Notes: generated by a model not told the origin, from the letters alone. A stretch of 44,118 bases of DNA from Paenibacillus typhae (GCF_900099765.1 NZ_FNDX01000031.1:19150-63267); one strand, 5' to 3'. Shown: positions 7,825 to 16,299, counted from the first letter of the stretch. Numbers and translations are program-made.

Positions 7825-8343
7825 ATTAAGTGGACTTAATCCTATAGTGGAGTGCTTTGGGTCTGATATTGGTGTTATTAAGGGGATTTTTCCCTTTAAT
7901 TGATCACTTTCGGCATGGTATTGATGCCATTAAAGGGATTTTTCCCTTTAAATGAGTACTCTCGACTCGCTATTGATGCCATTAAAGGGATTTTTCCCTC
8001 TAAATGACCACTTTCGGCCCTCTACTGGTGTCATTAAAGGGATTTTCCCCTCTAATTGAGTACTCTCGGCATGCTATTGGTGCCATTAAGGGGATTTTCC
8101 CTTTATTTGAGTACTCTAGGCCTGCTACTGGTGCCATTAAGGGGAATTTTCCCTTTATTTGAGTACTTTCGGCACGCTACTGGTGACATTAAGGGGATTT
8201 TTCCCTCTAATTGAGTACTCTCGGCATGCTATTGGTGCCATTAAGGGGATTTTTCCCTTTAATCAAGTACATTCGGCACGCTACTGGTGACATTAAGGGG
8301 ATTTTTCCCTTTATTTAAGCACTTAGACCGCTTTTCTAAAAGA
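7825..8343. repeat. Tandem array of ten 52-bp units with two dyads per unit
   Basis: Units begin at 7825, 7877, 7929, 7981, 8033, 8085, 8136, 8188, 8240 and 8292, so every spacing is 52 bp except one of 51. The core eight units share ATTAAGGGGATTTTTCCC, then a TTGAGTACTCTCGGC block, then TGCTATTGGTGCC. The first (7825) and the last half of the tenth unit are degenerate. Each core unit has a hairpin-forming dyad (AAAGGGATTTTTCCCTTT) and, in most, the palindrome GAGTACTC about 18 bp further on. The unit length is not a multiple of three and no ORF crosses the array. It lies between the MocR gene end and the AraC upstream region. Confidence 0.9.
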
Positions 8344-8446
8344 CTTATGCTCATTTAGCTCTTGGCTACGATTCCGGCCCAATTAGCTCCTGCATCAAGG
8401 CAAAATCTATTCAGCACCCTTTTTTCTTACCTTTTATAATACCTTG

Positions 8447-10201
8447 TCACGCGCGGTTTTGCACATCATTCCACGCCAGCTGCAGGCGGTTCACGCCCTC
8501 CTCCAGCGCTGCGGCATCCAGGTGGGAGAACGAAAAGCAGGCTGCCGCCCCGGAGGGCCTTATCCGGTACAGCGCGGCGTCGCGGAAATCTGCACCGCGC
8601 CGGAGAGCCGCCGTCCGGAAGGCGGCGAATTCCGCGTCTGTGCGCAGCCATCGCGCATAAAGATGCAGGCCGGCGTCGCCCGGCAGCACTTCAAAAACCG
8701 TCCCGAGCCGCGCGGCCAGCAGCGTCCGGAGAAGACGCGCACGTTCACCGTAAACGCGCGTCATGCGCCGCAGGTGTCGGCTATACCCGCCGGTACCCAT
8801 GAAACGTGCTAAGGCGCGCTGTTCCAGCTGGCCCGCGGGCAGCGGCTCATACAGCGCCTTGGCGGCGGTTACCGGCGCCACCAGTGATGAAGGCAGCACG
8901 GCAAAGCCTACCCGCAGCCCGAAGAACATGCTGTTGGAGAAGGAGCCGACATAAACGACCCGCTCCTCCCGGTCAAGTGCCTTCAGCGGCTCAATCGGCC
9001 GTCCGCCCCAGCGGAACTCGCTGTCATAATCATCCTCGATGATGACAGCCTGATGACGCCGGGCCCACTCCAGCAGCCTGCGCCGCCGCTCCAGAGGCAG
9101 CACAGCCCCGGTAGGAAACTGGCGGCTCGGCGTGACGAACAGCAGCCGGGCCTCCCAGTCCTCCGGGACCATTCCTTCCGAATCCACCCTGCCCGGGAGC
9201 AGCCTGCCGCCGCTGATCTCCACTGCCCGGCGGATGCCGTGATAGCCCGGGTCCTCAACCACAGCGCAGCTGCCCTGCTCCAGCAGGAGTTGGGTCAGGA
9301 TGACAATGCCCTGCATAGAGCCGCTGAACAGCACGATCTGTCCGGCCTCTGCGCGGATACCGCGGGTAATCCGCAGATGGGCGGCGATCGCCCGCCGCAG
9401 CCCTTCGTCACCCTGGGGCGGGCAGTAGCTGTCCAGCAGGCCGCCTTGCTTGCCCCCGGCATAATTCAGCGCGCTCCGCCACTCAGAATACGGGAACTGC
9501 CCCCGCTCCATACCGCTGCTGCGGAAGCTGATGAAGCCGTCCCCGGCCCGTTCATAGACAGAGAGCTGCCGCTCCATCAGCCGCTCTCCCCAGGCACTGA
9601 GCTTAACCGGCGCTGTTGAACCCGCCGTCCTGTTCCCGTAATCCGGATCGCCCTCTGCAGATGCTCCTCCACTGATAGCCGCGGCCACAGTCGTACCAGC
9701 ACCAGCCCCCGGCCTGCTACCGCCACCGTCTCTCAGCTCAGCGCGCTCATCCTCTCCGGGCAAGCCTCGGAATGCATTGCTCCCCTCATATGCAGCAGTC
9801 CCAGCACCAGCCTCAGGCACATTCCAGCCTCTGCCTCCCGGCACGGAACCGGCTGTCTCCCCGTGCTGCTCAATTTCAATTCCCGCCCGGTTTGCCGGCA
9901 GTTCTCCGGCATCTTTCCTTCCGCCGTCCTCCCCAAACACGTCAAACACGCCGGCCTCCGAGACAAAGGTGCCGCGCCCCCGTTCGGTTTGGATGTAGCC
10001 GTCGGCCAGCAGCATATCGTATACCTGCGAGGCCGAGCCGCGGGACAGCTGGTACAGCTCTGCCAGCTTCCTTGTTGAAGGCAGCCGGGTCCCTCCCGGC
10101 AGCGTGCCGCCAATGATGGCTGTGCGGAGTGCATGATACAGTGCAAGATATTTGTAGCGGTAGATGTCGAGATACTGTTCATAAGGCAGCGTAAAATTCA
10201 T
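8447..10201 (-). CDS. MocR/PdxR-type GntR regulator with degenerate aminotransferase domain
   Basis: The 584-residue protein (ATG 10201 after GGAGGGAGAAGGAGAGGC) has an N-terminal GntR winged helix (about 8-75: GTRLPSTRKLAELYQLSRGS, QTERGRGTFVSE), a very long Gly/Ala-rich linker of over 110 residues, and a fold-type I aminotransferase-like domain with DPGYHGIRRAVE and IIEDDYDSEFRW. The usual PLP lysine block, GTFSKxLxPGLRLGY in relatives, reads VGSFSNSMFFGLRVGF here, so the Schiff-base lysine is Asn at residue 423 (codon 8935-8933). Regulators of this family normally sense PLP through that lysine. It is divergent from the pyridoxamine-oxidase-like gene at 10351, a likely target. An in-frame ATG at 10231 would add ten residues but lacks a ribosome site. 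Confidence 0.88.
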   Translation of the reverse strand: MNFTLPYEQYLDIYRYKYLALYHALRTAIIGGTLPGGTRLPSTRKLAELYQLSRGSASQVYDMLLADGYIQTERGRGTFVSEAGVFDVFGEDGGRKDAGELPANRAGIEIEQHGETAGSVPGGRGWNVPEAGAGTAAYEGSNAFRGLPGEDERAELRDGGGSRPGAGAGTTVAAAISGGASAEGDPDYGNRTAGSTAPVKLSAWGERLMERQLSVYERAGDGFISFRSSGMERGQFPYSEWRSALNYAGGKQGGLLDSYCPPQGDEGLRRAIAAHLRITRGIRAEAGQIVLFSGSMQGIVILTQLLLEQGSCAVVEDPGYHGIRRAVEISGGRLLPGRVDSEGMVPEDWEARLLFVTPSRQFPTGAVLPLERRRRLLEWARRHQAVIIEDDYDSEFRWGGRPIEPLKALDREERVVYVGSFSNSMFFGLRVGFAVLPSSLVAPVTAAKALYEPLPAGQLEQRALARFMGTGGYSRHLRRMTRVYGERARLLRTLLAARLGTVFEVLPGDAGLHLYARWLRTDAEFAAFRTAALRRGADFRDAALYRIRPSGAAACFSFSHLDAAALEEGVNRLQLAWNDVQNRA

Positions 10202-10217
10202 GCCTCTCCTTCTCCCT

Positions 10218-10252
10218 CCAAAGTGGACCATTAAAATTAATGTAAACCGGTC
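10218..10252. promoter_or_regulatory. Possible MocR operator in the divergent intergenic region
   Basis: An inverted GGACC/GGTCC pair flanks an AT core (ATTAAAATTAATGT) just upstream of the MocR start and 100 bp before the PNPOx-like gene. This is where an autoregulatory site would be expected. The assignment is inference from symmetry and place only. Confidence 0.35.
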
Positions 10253-10350
10253 CTTTTTTTATGTCAATTCTTACTCTATGCTGATTGAAATCTGATAGGC
10301 ACCTGCACCCACATGTATCTGCTACTCAGTAAAGGAGAGGATGACCAGCC

Positions 10351-10912
10351 ATGCGCAGAAAAGAGTTCAAGATCGAACAGGAAGAGGAAATCACAGCTTT
10401 TCTCCAGGGGATGAGTTTTGGCTTTCTGGGAACCGTTACTGAACAGGGGCTCCCCCGGGTGACACCGCTGAACTTCGTATATTCGGAAGGCCATTTCTAT
10501 TTTCACGGCAGCCATGCCGGAGGCAAGATGGAACACATCCGCCGCCAGCAGCAGGTCTGCTTCACCGTAGCAGATGAATTTGCGCTGATCCCGTCCTATT
10601 TCAGCGATCCTGAGCTGGCCTGCCCGGCCACCGCCTATTTCAAAAGCGTGACAGTCTTCGGGCAGGCCGAGCCTGTGGAGGATCTCATTGAAAAAGCAGC
10701 CGCTTTATCTCTCTTCATGCAAAAGCTGCAGCCTGAAGGGGGTTGCGGTTGTCCGGATCACCCCCGATGAGCTGACCGCCAAATTCAAATTCGGCCAGAA
10801 TCTGAAGGAGGAGGGGCGGGCAGGCGTTACGCGCGGCCTCACAGAACGCGGCGGAGCCCGCGATGCTGAAACACTGGAAATGATGAAGAAATACTGCCCC
10901 TACCATTCCTGA
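10351..10912 (+). pseudogene. Pyridoxamine 5'-phosphate oxidase-like flavoprotein gene, frameshifted
   Basis: Frame one (ATG 10351 after AAAGGAGAGG) encodes a split-barrel FMN-binding fold: FLGTVTEQGLPRVTPLNFVY, FYFHGSHAGGKMEHIRRQQQ, VCFTVADEF, YFKSVTVFGQAE. After residue 128 it leaves the family and stops at 10770. The following frame continues the same protein (GVAVVRITPDELTAKFKFGQ, then DAETLEMMKKYCPYHS) to 10912. The switch is at a run of five G at 10738-10742; removing one G joins the halves into a full protein of about 186 residues. It is therefore a recent frameshift, a slippage site, or a sequencing error. Such proteins are often flavin-dependent reductases or haem/B6-related enzymes; the substrate is unknown. 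It is divergent from the MocR gene. Confidence 0.8.
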
Positions 10913-10954
10913 CGGAATTTTTCGAAAAGTATTCAAAAAACGCGGCTTTCTTCA

Positions 10955-10983
10955 GTGACGCAGGCAGGCCACGGTGATATAAT
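10955..10983 (+). promoter_or_regulatory. Sigma-A-type promoter of the aminotransferase gene
   Basis: GTGACG (10955-10960), 17 bp, then a perfect TATAAT (10978-10983). The start point would fall near 10990, which argues against the ATG at 10992 and for ATG 11037. Confidence 0.6.
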
Positions 10984-11036
10984 GTTAGGCAATGTTAACG
11001 TATATATCCCAGAAGAATACCGGAAGGATGAAAGTG

Positions 11037-12344
11037 ATGAATCCACTGGCTGGACAATTGAACGACAATATCAAGGCAGGCAATGAACATGTGTACGACA
11101 TGCTTTCCAATCTTGGCAAAGCGATCTATTTTCCAAAAGAGGGCATTCTGAGCCAATCTGCCGAGGCGGCGGCTCACGCCAAGAAGTACAATGCTACCAT
11201 CGGTATCGCCACCGAGAACGGTGTCCCTATGCATCTTGCCGTCATTCAGGATAAGCTGTCCGCATACAGTCCCAAAGACCTGTACGGCTATGCGCCTCCT
11301 GCCGGCAAACCGGAGCTGCGTACCGTATGGCGGGAAAAGATGCTTCGCGAAAACCCTTCGCTCGAAGGCAAATCCTTCGGCAATCCCATTGTAACCAACG
11401 CCCTTACCCACGGGCTTAGTATTGTTGCCGATCTGTTCGCCGAGGAAGGCGATGCCATCATCTATCCGGACAAGAACTGGGAGAACTACGAGCTGACCTT
11501 CGGAATCCGCCGGCTCAGCCGCATCGTCAATTATCCCCTGTTCACTGAAGATATGAAGTTTAACAGCGAAGGCCTGCTCGATGCACTGCTGGCCCAGAAG
11601 GACAACGGCAAAGCCATCGTGCTGCTGAACTTCCCTAATAATCCTACCGGCTATACACCGGGCCTTGAAGAAGGCGAAGCGATTGTCGCCGCCATTCTCC
11701 GTGCTGCCGAGGAAGGCATCAATGTTGTCGTGGTCAGCGATGACGCCTATTTCGGGCTCTTCTTTGAGGATTCACTCAAGGAATCCCTGTTCGGCCGTCT
11801 GGCCAACCTGCATCCGCGCGTGCTGGCCGTCAAGGTTGACGGGGCTACCAAGGAAGAGTTCGTCTGGGGCTTCCGTGTCGGATTCATCACTTTTGCTTCG
11901 CAAGACAAAGAGCTGCTGGCTGCCCTGGAGCAGAAGACGCTCGGCATTATCCGTGCAACGATTTCCAGCGGAGCCCATCCTTCACAGACCTTTGTGCTGG
12001 ATGCCCTGAAAGCGCCGGAGTTCGCGCAGCAGAAGGAAGAAAAGTTCCAGATCATGAAAGGCCGTGCCAACAAAGTGAAGGCACTGCTGGACAGCGGCAA
12101 ATACGGTGACGACGTATGGACCTATTATCCGTTCAACTCCGGCTACTTCATGTGTCTGAAGCTGCACACGGTGCCGGCCGAAGCCCTGCGTCTCCACCTG
12201 ATCCACCAGTACGGACTGGGCACGATCGCCCTGGGCGAGACGGATCTGCGCGTTGCCTTCTCCTGTATCGAAGAAGATCAGCTTGAGGATCTGTTCGACA
12301 TGGTATACGCAGGCATCCGTGATCTGGAGCAGGCCAGCAAATAA
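11037..12344 (+). CDS. PLP-dependent class I/II aminotransferase
   Basis: The 435-residue protein has fold-type I aminotransferase features: LYGYAPPAGKPELRTVWREK near the N-terminus, GLSIVADLFAEEGDAIIYPD, LNFPNNPTGYTPG, VVSDDAYFGLFFED (the Asp that binds the PLP ring) and the PLP lysine in DGATKEEFVWGFRVGFI. The substrate cannot be read; similarity to aromatic or aspartate aminotransferases is only general. ATG 11037 is preferred because GGAAGG lies 9 nt upstream and the promoter places transcription just before; GTG 11034 and ATG 11028 are alternatives. It is monocistronic, closed by a terminator at 12365. Confidence 0.85.
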   Translation: MNPLAGQLNDNIKAGNEHVYDMLSNLGKAIYFPKEGILSQSAEAAAHAKKYNATIGIATENGVPMHLAVIQDKLSAYSPKDLYGYAPPAGKPELRTVWREKMLRENPSLEGKSFGNPIVTNALTHGLSIVADLFAEEGDAIIYPDKNWENYELTFGIRRLSRIVNYPLFTEDMKFNSEGLLDALLAQKDNGKAIVLLNFPNNPTGYTPGLEEGEAIVAAILRAAEEGINVVVVSDDAYFGLFFEDSLKESLFGRLANLHPRVLAVKVDGATKEEFVWGFRVGFITFASQDKELLAALEQKTLGIIRATISSGAHPSQTFVLDALKAPEFAQQKEEKFQIMKGRANKVKALLDSGKYGDDVWTYYPFNSGYFMCLKLHTVPAEALRLHLIHQYGLGTIALGETDLRVAFSCIEEDQLEDLFDMVYAGIRDLEQASK

Positions 12345-12364
12345 GCTTAGCCAATACAAGCAGA

Positions 12365-12394
12365 CAGTCCCGGATTACCGGGGCTGTTTTTTTT
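12365..12394 (+). terminator. Rho-independent terminator of the aminotransferase gene
   Basis: CAGTCCCGG, loop ATTA, CCGGGGCTG and then eight T residues. Confidence 0.9.
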
Positions 12395-12560
12395 CGAATT
12401 CTAAGGGGCGTTGTTTAGCTTTGGAGCCAGCTGCCATGCCAAGTTTTAAATTTGTAGGGTTATTTTGCAGCCTCATGGCATTGGCCTATACACGTTCTTC
12501 CCTCCGCACATACAATACGGTGTACTCAAGTACAACAACACATTCGAAAGGGGAATGAAC

Positions 12561-12671
12561 ATGAGCGAAGAAGTAAGAGGCGGATACGGATACCCTGGAT
12601 TCACAAGCACTGGCGCTATTCTGGTTCTCTTCATCCTGCTGGTTATCATCAGCCGTTCACTCTTTGTCTAA
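12561..12671 (+). CDS. YjcZ-family sporulation peptide
   Basis: A 36-residue peptide. It begins MSEEVRGGYGYPGF, a Gly/Tyr-rich head, followed by one hydrophobic segment (about residues 17-34: GAILVLFILLVIISRSLF). This arrangement is that of the YjcZ/YhfX-like small sporulation proteins of Bacillales. ATG 12561 is chosen because GAAAGGGG lies 7 nt upstream; the ATG at 12555 is too close to it. It stands alone between two terminators. Role in the spore is unknown in the family. Confidence 0.85.
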   Translation: MSEEVRGGYGYPGFTSTGAILVLFILLVIISRSLFV

Positions 12672-12690
12672 CTGAAATCTTTTGATATAC

Positions 12691-12740
12691 AGCAAAGAAG
12701 CCTTGATGCGGAGCCTGTGCTCCCTTCAAGGCTTCTTGCT
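12691..12740. terminator. Bidirectional terminator after the YjcZ gene
   Basis: GAAGCCTTGA (12697-12706) pairs with TCAAGGCTTC (12725-12734), extended by an AGCAA/TTGCT outer helix. It separates the plus-strand peptide gene from the convergent ecsB. Confidence 0.75.
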
Positions 12741-12760
12741 GTTATGCTTGCTTCTATCCG

Positions 12761-13981
12761 TTACAGGTCATCATCGTCCGGGTCAGCCGCTTTGCGCTGC
12801 ATATACATTTTGAAAAAGAAGGCCAGCAGCGCACCGCACAGCAGGCTGCCGGCGGCCGGAAGCGGCCGTTCCCCCAGGGTGAGCAGAAAAGGCCAGCCAA
12901 GGACCAGCACAAGCACCAGCAATGTGCGGAAGATGAATTGCGTAGTGCTGTCTGCCCTGCTGCCTGCAGGCAGCGGATACACCGTCAGCCAGAACGACTC
13001 ACTGTGCAGCTTGCGCAGTGCCGACAGCTGAATGCCGGTGATGAACAGGAAAAACAGGTAGATGCCGGTTCCGGCATAGCTGCTGCGGTTCCAGAGGACC
13101 AGCAGCATGCCCAGAACGGCAATCCGCAGCACGATGCCGAAGACATCGCCGCGGGCGAAGCTTTTGGTCAGCAGGAAGCGGTAGGCGCTGTCCCGCCGCC
13201 AGGCAATGCCGCCGCCCCAGCGGGACAGATAACGCCGGGCGTAGACCCGCTGCTCGCGTCCCGGCACGTCCACGAACCAGCCGAGCATCATCAGGGCTCT
13301 CGTGCCCTGGTTCTTCTCGGTGGCAATCAGCCGCTCCCAGGGAACGGCATGCCGGTTAGGAACACGAAGCGCCGCGAAATAGGCTGCAGACAGAATAACG
13401 ATGAAGATCAATGCCCGCAGCGGCGGCTGCCATAGCCATGCCGCGATCATCAGCCCGCCTACGGCCCAGCGCAGCAGCTGGTATCCGGCTGCAGCAGGAC
13501 GTGAGAGCATCGCGGTCTCCCGCCACAGCCCGTAACTGGACAGCAGCTTCACTGCAATCAGCACCAGGGCTGTAAGCAGCAGGGACCCGTGCGCAGCATC
13601 GGTGCGTATGTACAGCGGCCATAATGTAATGAGAATGAAGGCCAGCCGAAGTATTTTCCAGACGTTTCCGCTCACCCAGGCCGGTGCAAAATACTCCTTC
13701 ATCCGGTGGCCCTGCGGCAGGAGAAAGATTGTGTCCGGGCTCCGCAGATAGGTCCGGAAGCTGCTGTGCACCGCTGCAGGCAGCAGAAGCACCAGCATAA
13801 TCCAGCGGATCGGCAGATCGGCCGGCGTGTCGCGCAGCAGCGCGGTATACCAGGCTGAGAAGGCGATCAGCACAAGCAGGAGCACCATGGCTACACCGCT
13901 TCTGATTACATATCCCGCATAAGGGATCATGCTGCCCATGAACCGGCTGCGCCGCTGCCGGCGCAGCTCTTTCAAATCCAT
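12761..13981 (-). CDS. ecsB: EcsB-type ABC transporter permease
   Basis: The 406-residue integral membrane protein has an N-terminal cytoplasmic stretch (LKELRRQRRSRF) and many hydrophobic segments, for example VAMVLLLVLIAFSAWYTALL (about 30-49), WIMLVLLLPAAVHSSF (about 60-75), and paired segments near 130-160, 170-205, 285-320 and 355-400. It matches EcsB in size and in the SFRTYLRSPDTIFLLPQ block. EcsAB in Bacillus and Staphylococcus is an exporter of uncertain cargo; it affects protein secretion, site-2 protease processing and competence. ATG 13981 sits 1 nt after the ecsA stop, with its ribosome site (GGGAGGG) inside the ecsA end, so translation is coupled. Confidence 0.85.
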   Translation of the reverse strand: MDLKELRRQRRSRFMGSMIPYAGYVIRSGVAMVLLLVLIAFSAWYTALLRDTPADLPIRWIMLVLLLPAAVHSSFRTYLRSPDTIFLLPQGHRMKEYFAPAWVSGNVWKILRLAFILITLWPLYIRTDAAHGSLLLTALVLIAVKLLSSYGLWRETAMLSRPAAAGYQLLRWAVGGLMIAAWLWQPPLRALIFIVILSAAYFAALRVPNRHAVPWERLIATEKNQGTRALMMLGWFVDVPGREQRVYARRYLSRWGGGIAWRRDSAYRFLLTKSFARGDVFGIVLRIAVLGMLLVLWNRSSYAGTGIYLFFLFITGIQLSALRKLHSESFWLTVYPLPAGSRADSTTQFIFRTLLVLVLVLGWPFLLTLGERPLPAAGSLLCGALLAFFFKMYMQRKAADPDDDDL

Positions 13982-13982
13982 A

Positions 13983-14729
13983 TCATTTCCCTCCCTGCAC
14001 CAGTTCGTAGAACAGCTGCTCCAGATTCAGGCCGCGCAGGCCGGCAGCTTCGGTCATCTCGGCAAGCGTGCCCTGGGCGATAACCTTGCCGCGGTGCAGC
14101 ACGATGAAGCGGTCGCAATAGTTCTCAATTGTGGAGAGGATATGGGAGCTTAGCAGGATGGAGGCCCCCGATTGTTTCAGCTCCAGCATGAAATCAAGCA
14201 GGGAGCGGATACCGAGCGGATCAAGCCCCAGGAAGGGCTCGTCAATGACATAGAGTGCCGGCCTTGCCACAAAGGCACACATAATCATAACCTTCTGCTT
14301 CATCCCCTTGGATAAATGGGAGGACAGCGTATCCATCTTGTCCTCCATATTAAAGAGTGCAGCCAGCTGCAGGCTGCGGGTCTCATAATCACTGCGCTCA
14401 ACCCCGTAAGCCCTGGCAGTAAACTCAACATGCTCGCGGACCGTCATCTCCTCGTACAGAAGAGGCGATTCCGGCACGAACGTCAGCGCGCTGTGATACC
14501 CTTCCGGGTCGCTGCTCCGGGTCTTCCCCTGGACGGTGATTTCGCCCTTGTGCGGCGACATCAGCCCCAGGATATGCTTCATCGTTGTGCTCTTGCCTGC
14601 TCCGTTCAGGCCGATCAGCCCGACCATTTCGCCGGGCTTCACCTGCAGGCCAATGTCATGCAGCACCGGCTTGTTCAGGCTGTATCCTCCGCTTAATCCC
14701 GTAATTTGCAGTACGGGCGCACTATTCAT
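13983..14729 (-). CDS. ecsA: EcsA-type ABC transporter ATP-binding protein
   Basis: The 248-residue ATPase has Walker A GLNGAGKSTT (about 41-50), Q-loop FVPESPLLYE, signature HLSKGMKQKV, Walker B ALYVIDEPFLGLDP and the switch histidine in LLSSHIL. The LSKGM signature and the partner permease directly downstream identify it as EcsA. It overlaps the upstream helicase gene by four bases (ATGA), so the three genes form one operon: helicase, ecsA, ecsB. There is no ecsC here. Confidence 0.9.
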   Translation of the reverse strand: MNSAPVLQITGLSGGYSLNKPVLHDIGLQVKPGEMVGLIGLNGAGKSTTMKHILGLMSPHKGEITVQGKTRSSDPEGYHSALTFVPESPLLYEEMTVREHVEFTARAYGVERSDYETRSLQLAALFNMEDKMDTLSSHLSKGMKQKVMIMCAFVARPALYVIDEPFLGLDPLGIRSLLDFMLELKQSGASILLSSHILSTIENYCDRFIVLHRGKVIAQGTLAEMTEAAGLRGLNLEQLFYELVQGGK

Positions 14730-16204
14730 TGACCGTCACCTCCCGTGGTTTTGTTCTTGAGCCACTTGGGCGCTCCTTTATTCTTGCGGTTCTTCTCGCG
14801 TTCCGCACTGCTGCTGCGGGCTTTGCCGCCGCCCGCAGCAGAGGCTGCTCCCGCCCCGCTGCGCCCGCCCGGGGCCCGGCCGGCCCCATGCTGCGGCTCA
14901 CGCCGCACAGCCGCGCCGTCCGGCCGCGCTGCAGCCGGCCTTGCGCCTGCCGTGTCCGGCTGCACAGCCGCCGTCCGCACCGTCTTGCCGCCGCGCGGCG
15001 CTGCGCTCTCCCCGCGCTGGCCGCCTGAACTCCCGCCGCCTTGGCCGGGCGCCGGTCTGCGGGCTTCTTCCGCCGGCAGCACCTTGCCGGCGGACAGGGC
15101 CCGTTCCTCGAGCTGAATATCCAGCTCGCGGGCGAACTTGCGCATGATAAACGTCTGCTGCTCGGTGACGATCGTCACCGACAGCCCGCGTTTGCCCATG
15201 CGCCCGGTACGGCCGGCCCGGTGCACATAGTGCTCGGCGTCAAAGGCCGGATCGAAGCTGACGACAAGCGTCAGATCTTCGATATCGAGGCCCCTGGCCG
15301 CCACGTCACTGGCGACCAGGACGCGGAACTTGCCGTCCCGGAATTTGGCCAGCACGTTGCTGCGCGTAACCTTGTCGGCATCGCCGTACAGTGCCGCCGC
15401 CGTAAGACCAAGATGGTTCAGCTTGGCCTCCACCTCGGCTATGTCCTCCGTTGCATTAACGAACACAATCGCCCGTTTCGGATTGTAGTGGCGGATAATC
15501 CGGCGCAGCATATCCACCTTGTTCCGTTCCTCTGTCACCACATAATGATGCTCCAGCGTCTGGGCGGTCATTACGCCCGGGTCAATGCCGATCTCGGCCG
15601 GGTTCTTCATCTCCCGCGCGGCCAGTGCTTTTGTCTCCGGGCCGATGGTCGCAGACAGCATGACCAGCTGGCGGGTACGCAGCGCGCTGCTGACAATCTT
15701 GGCCACCTCGCCGGCTCCGCTGAGCTGGAACATCTGGTCGGCCTCGTCAATGACAATCGTGCTGACCTCGTGCATCTTGAGCTTGCGCAGGCCGATCAGC
15801 TCGCGGATGCGTCCCGGTGTGCCGACGACAAGCTGGGGATGCTCGCGCAGCTTGTCAATCTGGCGTTTGATCGCCGCTCCGCCGATCAGTCCCATCACCT
15901 TGATGCCGCGGTAATCGCCGTACCGCTCCGCCTCGCGGAGAATCTGCATGGCCAGCTCCTGGGTCGGGGCCAGCACCAGCTTTTGCACCACTCTCTGCTC
16001 CGGGTTAATCCCTTGAAGCAGCGGCAGCAGGTAAGCCAGCGTCTTGCCTGTTCCGGTCTGGGATGCGGCAAGCACGTCCCTGCCCTCCAGCAGCAGCGGG
16101 ATCGTCTGCTCCTGAACGGGAGACGGGGCGGTAATGCCGAATTCCGACAATCGGGCAACAAGGTCCTCCTGGATGCCGATGGCCGCAAAAGAAGCGTTAG
16201 TCAT
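14726..16204 (-). CDS. DEAD-box ATP-dependent RNA helicase
   Basis: The 492-residue protein carries all helicase motifs in order: Q motif (FGITAPSPVQEQTIP), ASQTGTGKT (Walker A), APTQELAMQ, VVGTPGRI, VIDEADQMF (DEAD), MLSATI (SAT), VASDVAARGLDIEDL and HRAGRTGRMGKRG. The core ends near residue 380. The last 110 residues are a low-complexity, very GC-rich tail with Gly, Arg, Ala and Ser and scattered RGG-like pieces, ending in a basic KNRKNKGAPKWLKNKTTG, probably an RNA-binding extension. Such enzymes act in ribosome assembly and cold-related RNA remodelling. Co-transcription with ecsAB through a four-base overlap is notable. Confidence 0.93.
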   Translation of the reverse strand: MTNASFAAIGIQEDLVARLSEFGITAPSPVQEQTIPLLLEGRDVLAASQTGTGKTLAYLLPLLQGINPEQRVVQKLVLAPTQELAMQILREAERYGDYRGIKVMGLIGGAAIKRQIDKLREHPQLVVGTPGRIRELIGLRKLKMHEVSTIVIDEADQMFQLSGAGEVAKIVSSALRTRQLVMLSATIGPETKALAAREMKNPAEIGIDPGVMTAQTLEHHYVVTEERNKVDMLRRIIRHYNPKRAIVFVNATEDIAEVEAKLNHLGLTAAALYGDADKVTRSNVLAKFRDGKFRVLVASDVAARGLDIEDLTLVVSFDPAFDAEHYVHRAGRTGRMGKRGLSVTIVTEQQTFIMRKFARELDIQLEERALSAGKVLPAEEARRPAPGQGGGSSGGQRGESAAPRGGKTVRTAAVQPDTAGARPAAARPDGAAVRREPQHGAGRAPGGRSGAGAASAAGGGKARSSSAEREKNRKNKGAPKWLKNKTTGGDGQ

Positions 16205-16240
16205 AAGTAGGTTTCATCCTTTTCGCTAAGTAATATCTTC

Positions 16241-16269
16241 ATTATATGCCAAAAAGGCCTCTCCACCAA
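16241..16269 (-). promoter_or_regulatory. Promoter of the helicase-ecsAB operon
   Basis: On the minus strand, TTGGTG, 17 bp and a perfect TATAAT (16246-16241). It partly overlaps the terminator stem of the upstream dehydrogenase gene. Confidence 0.45.
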
Positions 16270-16283
16270 ATGGAAGGCCATTT
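16250..16283 (-). terminator. Terminator of the short-chain dehydrogenase gene
   Basis: On the minus strand GGCCTTCCA pairs with TGGAGAGGCC (one bulge), followed by TTTTT. It lies just past the stop at 16300. Confidence 0.65.
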
Positions 16284-16299
16284 CTTTGTAAATACACCT

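Noticed and set aside
7877..8320. Stack of intrinsic terminators
   Set aside because: The dyads have no T-tract after the stem on either strand; the T residues are in the loop.
7825..8343. CRISPR array
   Set aside because: The whole 52-bp unit is conserved, including what would be spacers, and no cas genes are nearby.
15041..16210. A 389-codon plus-strand frame
   Set aside because: Antisense to the DEAD-box helicase gene, whose motifs are complete; the frame is a product of GC-rich codon bias.
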